NCBI GenBank assembly: GCA_034422075.1
Contig: DAOUJX010000053.1
Coordinates: forward strand, 1-13,789
Direction: 5' to 3'
Source: S34-282 sp034422075
GTDB taxonomy: Bacteria; Chloroflexota; Dehalococcoidia; Lucifugimonadales; Australimonadaceae
DNA: 13,789 nt
The position numbers and the translations under genes are program-made. Positions within the stretch are counted from its first letter, which is position 1; each line of letters begins with the position of its first letter. Below, one piece after another: positions 12,202 to 13,789 of the stretch. Under the pieces are notes generated by a model that was not told the DNA's origin, did no database searches, and worked only from the letters and a program-made list of their open reading frames with translations.

Positions 12202-13535
12202 CCGCCCCGCGCCCCATCCTCGAGGATGAGGCCGGCGACCGCCCTGCCCATCCGCACGCTGTAGTTCGTGCCCCTGTCCTCCGGGTATATCTGCGTCGTG
12301 TTGGCGAGGTACAGACCCGGTATCGGCGTACGGTGGTCCGGGATGCGCTCGGAGTAGCGGCGCGTGACGATTGGCTGCGCGGCATCGACCTTGTGGTGGT
12401 GGTAGCCCATCACCCATGACTCGTCGAATGCGGGGTTGATGCGCCGCAGGTGCGGCAGGTACTCGCGGTACAGCTCCTCGCCGGACATCTGGTAGAGGCG
12501 GTCGTCCCGCGCAAGGTAGTTGGTCAGGTAGACGATGTGGCGACCGCCGTAGCTTTCGGCGGGAATGAAGTTCGTGTGCTCGATAACGCCGAGAAACGGC
12601 ATGGTGCGGTCGCCCACGTACATCCAGTAGTGCGGGCTGAGCCGCCGGTCCAGTTCGAGCACGACGAGCACCGCCGCCAGGTAGACCTTGTCCGTCAGGC
12701 GCGAGAGGTAGTCGTCGGGCAGCGCCGGCACGAGGCGGGGGAACGCGTAGGATGGCAGCGTGGCCAGGACCGCGTCGTAGCGCCTCGTCTCTGCCTCCTG
12801 CTCGCCGGAGCGCACCTCCAGGCCGACGGCGCGCCCCTCTTCGACCACGACCCGTTGGACGGCAGCGCGCATGGCGATGCTGCCGCCCAACTCCCGAATG
12901 CGCTCCGCCAGCCTGTCGAAGATGACGTCGAAACTGCCGACGGGGTAGCCCAGCTGCTCCTTGAAACGTCCCCGCAACCCGCGCCCGCGCGAGGCGGTCC
13001 GGAGCGCGAACTTGTTCCACAGCCACGCCATGCTGACCTGGTCGTGGTGCGCGCCGAACTTGCCCCGCAGCATCGGCTCGAAGATGGCGCCGTAGAGCCG
13101 CTCGCCGGCCTTGGTCCGCAGCCACTCGGTCGCCGTGTACTGCTCGAGCGACCTCCACTCCTCGCGGCGCTGGAGCGAGAGCGTGAGCAGGCCGAGGCGC
13201 ACGCGGTCCGCGGGGCGCAGCGGGCGGAAGCGAAGCAGGTCGATGGGCGAGGTGAACGGCCACACCCGGCCCGCCGCAAAGTAGCCGACGTTGGAATCTA
13301 TCCAGTGCAGCTTGTCGTCGACGCCCAGCTCGCCGACCAGCTGGACCATCGACGTATCGCTGCGAAAGAGGTGGTGGTACCCCCGCTCGACCGGCGCGCC
13401 GCCGACGGGGAAGGTCGAGGCCTGTCCCCCCAGGAACGGCGCGCCCTCGAATACCTCGGCCGTGTGGCCCCCCAGCCCCAGCTCATAGGCTGCCGCAAGC
13501 CCCGCCGCGCCGCCTCCGATGATTCCGACCCGCAT
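12198..13535 (-). CDS. FAD-dependent oxidoreductase of the amine oxidase/protoporphyrinogen oxidase/desaturase fold
   Basis: This 445-residue flavoprotein starts MRVGIIGGGAAGLAAAYELG. The dinucleotide-binding GGGAAG is at 7-12, with the ribose-binding Glu30 in VFEGAPFLGGQAS. A second FAD contact region, PGLYLANTTQIYPEDRGTNY, lies near the C-terminus (about 408-427). The overall plan matches the NAD(P)/FAD-dependent group that includes HpnE, phytoene desaturases and PPOX-like enzymes, but nothing seen fixes the substrate. Its upstream partner is a flippase-like membrane protein (3-nt gap). From memory, similar oxidoreductases occur beside flippase-like proteins and glycosyltransferases, which suggests work on a polyprenyl or glycolipid intermediate. 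The gene lacks a good Shine-Dalgarno sequence, consistent with coupling to the upstream gene. The Met at 13535 is the natural start, as the Rossmann motif begins immediately after it. Confidence 0.85.
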   Translation of the reverse strand: MRVGIIGGGAAGLAAAYELGLGGHTAEVFEGAPFLGGQASTFPVGGAPVERGYHHLFRSDTSMVQLVGELGVDDKLHWIDSNVGYFAAGRVWPFTSPIDLLRFRPLRPADRVRLGLLTLSLQRREEWRSLEQYTATEWLRTKAGERLYGAIFEPMLRGKFGAHHDQVSMAWLWNKFALRTASRGRGLRGRFKEQLGYPVGSFDVIFDRLAERIRELGGSIAMRAAVQRVVVEEGRAVGLEVRSGEQEAETRRYDAVLATLPSYAFPRLVPALPDDYLSRLTDKVYLAAVLVVLELDRRLSPHYWMYVGDRTMPFLGVIEHTNFIPAESYGGRHIVYLTNYLARDDRLYQMSGEELYREYLPHLRRINPAFDESWVMGYHHHKVDAAQPIVTRRYSERIPDHRTPIPGLYLANTTQIYPEDRGTNYSVRMGRAVAGLILEDGARGG

Positions 13536-13538
13536 GGC

Positions 13539-13789
13539 CTAGTCGTTCGCCGAGGCGGGGTTCGCCATGCGCTGGCGGCTGCCGCCGAGGATCTGTTGGA
13601 AGGAGAGGCCGCGTACCGCGAAGTAGACCAGCCCCGCCGCTATCGGCGGAAGCAGCTGCGTGAGGTGCAGCACCAGCGCGTAGGCCGACGCCAGGCCTAC
13701 CCCAACGCCGAGCCCCTCCAGCATCAGCACCGTGAAGAACTCGAACGGGCCGACGCCTCCCTGCGACGAGGGCAGCGAGGTTGCGAGGT
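13539..13789 (-). CDS. Flippase-like membrane protein, LPG-synthase TM family (N-terminus beyond the right edge)
   Basis: The open frame enters from the right edge and ends at the TAG at 13541-13539. About 82 C-terminal residues are visible. They include SLPSSQGGVGPFEFF, the hallmark of the lysylphosphatidylglycerol synthase transmembrane/UPF0104 family (PF03706, TIGR00374). Two hydrophobic segments follow (VGVGLASAYALVLHLTQ and LLPPIAAGLVYFAVRGLSF), then a short polar tail RQRMANPASAND. In-frame GTG 13730 is an internal codon, because the family motif lies upstream of it. Family members are polytopic and are thought to move lipids or lipid-linked sugars across the membrane. The gene is followed after 3 nt by the FAD oxidoreductase gene, so the two form an operon. 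Confidence 0.85.
   Translation of the reverse strand, partial: LATSLPSSQGGVGPFEFFTVLMLEGLGVGVGLASAYALVLHLTQLLPPIAAGLVYFAVRGLSFQQILGGSRQRMANPASAND

Noticed and set aside
12001..13263. 420-codon minus-strand open frame overlapping the FAD oxidoreductase
   Set aside because: It is a same-strand alternative frame of an arginine/proline-rich kind; the neighbouring frame has the Rossmann fold and FAD motifs.

Overview
The window is GC-rich bacterial chromosome (about two-thirds G+C by eye), tightly packed, with no mobile element, CRISPR array or RNA gene that I can see. The gene content (a class V aminotransferase next to serA, a DUF1015 protein, a DUF5671-type membrane protein, divergent ligA and pth) suggests a Chloroflexota member, perhaps of the Dehalococcoidia/SAR202 kind. 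That placement is recalled from family distributions and was not tested.

Layout, left to right. (1) Bases 1-2065, minus strand: a two-gene serine operon, class V aminotransferase then serA (cut by the left edge). It has a near-consensus promoter with a perfect TGTGA-N6-TCACA palindrome just upstream of the -35 box. (2) 2156-2665, minus: a gamma-class carbonic anhydrase-like hexapeptide-repeat protein, divergent from (3) trpS, 2765-3760, plus. (4) 3767-5041, minus: a DUF1015 protein, convergent with trpS (6 bp between the stops) and divergent from (5) a plus-strand run ligA - pth - lipoprotein metalloprotease (5144-9599) in which consecutive genes overlap by 4 and 1 nt. (6) 9636-12201, plus: a 33-aa single-helix membrane peptide, a 13-helix membrane protein built from six two-helix repeats, and a PIG-L deacetylase. 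(7) 12198-13789, minus: an FAD-dependent oxidoreductase and, upstream in the same operon, the C-terminal end of a flippase-like (LPG-synthase TM family) protein cut by the right edge. The PIG-L and oxidoreductase genes converge and share one CTAG as both stop codons.

How the genes fit together. serA, the class V aminotransferase and probably the DUF1015 protein form a serine-biosynthesis neighbourhood. LigA, TrpS and Pth are housekeeping enzymes. The right-hand half is envelope-related: an exported protease, a polytopic membrane protein, a deacetylase and an oxidoreductase/flippase pair. Several starts (ligA, the 33-aa peptide, the carbonic anhydrase-like gene) lie 6-9 nt past a -10-like hexamer, which suggests leaderless or nearly leaderless mRNAs. 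Stretches over 300 bases without a gene: none. The longest gaps are the two divergent promoter regions of about 100 bp.
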